A DNA stretch of 64,000 bases from NCBI RefSeq assembly GCF_014205215.1, contig NZ_JACHNC010000001.1, positions 4,221,001-4,285,000 on the forward strand. Reading direction: 5' to 3'. Of this stretch, positions 63,006-64,000 are shown piece by piece. How positions within the stretch are numbered: position 1 is the first letter of the stretch; every line of letters begins with the position of its first letter. The notes beneath the pieces were generated by a model that worked only from the letters and a program-made list of their open reading frames with translations, had not been told where the DNA came from and ran no database searches. Source of the DNA: Actinoplanes lobatus (GTDB lineage Bacteria > Actinomycetota > Actinomycetes > Mycobacteriales > Micromonosporaceae). Both the position numbers and the translations under genes were made by a program.

Positions 63006-64000
63006 CCACGTTCGACGACTGGGAGACCTCGGCCCGGTGGGAGATGGGGGAGCGTGGGATCGGCTATCACGAGGCCACCCCGCTGATCGAGGAGGCGCGG
63101 GAGCACCACGCCGCGAGCGGGCAGGACCCCTGGGCGGCGCTCGGGCCGCCGGCCGAGTTCGCGGCGGACGTCGCGGCCGCCCGCCCGGCCGATCAGGCCC
63201 GGCGCGACACGCATGGCAGGGAGCCACGGGACTACCTCGGTGACGCGGTCTTCGGGCTCGGTGTCATCGGCGTCCAGATCGCCGTGGTGGGCGCCATCGT
63301 GGCCGGCGGACTGACCATCCCGGTGACCGTGGCCGGCCTGACCGGGGTGGTGACGGCGAGCGCCGCCGCGCTGGTCGGCTGGGCGGGGCCGGGCGCGCTG
63401 CGGGCCGCCGGGCATCCACGGCTCGCGCCGTGGGCGTTCGTGGTCAGCGCGATTCTGATCATGCTGGCCGGGTTCGCCTTCGTCACGCTGCCGAAGGAGC
63501 GGATCGGCGAGGTGCCGGCGCTCCTGCTGCTGGCCGCGTCGGTGGCGGTGTGCTGGCTGACCACCCGGCCCGGCCGCCCGCGGGCGCCGCGGCGTGGTGA
63601 CGCGGTGGACGGTCCGGAGGACGCCGAGGCGTGGTTCACCCGGCTGCGCGCCCTGCTGGTGGGCCGGTTCGACATCGCACCGGCACGGGCCGGGGAGTTG
63701 GTGGCGCAGGCCCGTGCCCACGTGGCGGCCACCGGGTCACGGCCCTGTGACGAGTTCCCGTCCCTGGCGGGCTATGCGCACGATCTCGCCCAGAGCGAGC
63801 CGGATCGGCCGGGCCCCTGGTGGCGTGGTGACACGGCCCGCCTGCTGGTGACCGCCGGCGTCGGCATCGTCTTCGCGGTCCAGACCGTGGAGGCCGCGGT
63901 GAACGGGGTCTGGTGGGTGACGGTCTGCGGCGTTCTCGCCCTGATCGCGATCGGTTTCGAGCTGCGTGACCGGCTCCGGGCGAAGCCACTCCGGGCGGCG
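63002..64000 (+). CDS. Multi-spanning membrane protein coupled to PadR (3' end outside window)
   Basis: The frame opens at ATG 63002 and stays open to the window edge (333 codons). It begins MTTFDDWETSARWEMGERGI with an amphipathic, HAAS/DUF1700-like N-terminal domain, then hydrophobic segments at about 88-125, 145-165, 170-185 and, after a soluble stretch, about 280-320. PadR-coupled membrane proteins of this type often act with resistance or envelope-stress systems; this is inference. The C-terminus is not in the window. Confidence 0.75.
   Translation, partial: MTTFDDWETSARWEMGERGIGYHEATPLIEEAREHHAASGQDPWAALGPPAEFAADVAAARPADQARRDTHGREPRDYLGDAVFGLGVIGVQIAVVGAIVAGGLTIPVTVAGLTGVVTASAAALVGWAGPGALRAAGHPRLAPWAFVVSAILIMLAGFAFVTLPKERIGEVPALLLLAASVAVCWLTTRPGRPRAPRRGDAVDGPEDAEAWFTRLRALLVGRFDIAPARAGELVAQARAHVAATGSRPCDEFPSLAGYAHDLAQSEPDRPGPWWRGDTARLLVTAGVGIVFAVQTVEAAVNGVWWVTVCGVLALIAIGFELRDRLRAKPLRAA

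Overview
The window is 64 kb of very GC-rich DNA with the gene content of a mycolate-free, arabinan-containing actinomycete. Strong third-position G/C, GTG/TTG starts, an AftD-type arabinofuranosyltransferase with DUF2613 and DUF3068 neighbours, a GlnR-type box and a mycothiol-linked (MDMPI-type) anti-sigma protein all point to Actinomycetota. The best guess is a Micromonosporaceae member such as Actinoplanes; that placement is inference. No tRNA, rRNA, CRISPR array or prophage was seen.

Layout. 0-7.5 kb: the 3' end of a possible methyltransferase gene, two divergent hybrid histidine kinases, a TerC-type metal exporter behind a yybP-ykoY-like (Mn2+) riboswitch, a 36-aa membrane peptide and an alpha/beta-hydrolase that has lost its catalytic Ser and His. 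7.5-22.4 kb: an AraC regulator; a 1.8-kb gene-free composite repeat; an operon of MBL-fold lipoprotein, giant kinase-ATPase-GAF-GAF-GGDEF protein and LysM/M15 peptidase; an esterase and a LuxR-type ATPase regulator whose stop codons lie in the two CTAG copies flanking a 161-bp MITE; then a second, 1.1-kb copy of the composite repeat. 22.4-26.8 kb: ECF sigma factor and anti-sigma gene, AI-2E-family permease, animal-type haem peroxidase.

26.9-44.9 kb is an envelope glycan locus. A leftward, translationally coupled set (sugar-nucleotide dehydrogenase, GT2, epimerase, flippase) faces a rightward set (FkbM methyltransferase, two GT-C-like membrane proteins, DUF2613). These are followed by a GT4 transferase, a vWA lipid-side protein, an AftD-like transferase fused to a methyltransferase, and a DUF3068 protein. 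AftD, DUF2613, DUF3068, GT4 and methyltransferase relatives also cluster in mycobacteria, so a role in arabinan assembly is likely.

45-64 kb: a self-contained assimilatory nitrate reductase fused to a CysJ-like reductase behind a GlnR-like box, a large SCO7613-type membrane protein, an amidohydrolase, a MarR / deazaflavin-oxidoreductase pair, several secreted low-complexity proteins with in-frame DNA repeats, a GNAT enzyme, an N-terminally short DUF574 methyltransferase, an intradiol-dioxygenase-like lipoprotein with a membrane partner, and a PadR regulator coupled to a membrane protein that runs off the end.

The window is notable for repeats at many scales: 37-bp, 71-bp and 86-bp non-coding tandem arrays, 48-, 36-, 18- and 15-bp in-frame arrays, and a pair of long palindromic intergenic elements whose cores lie in opposite orientations.
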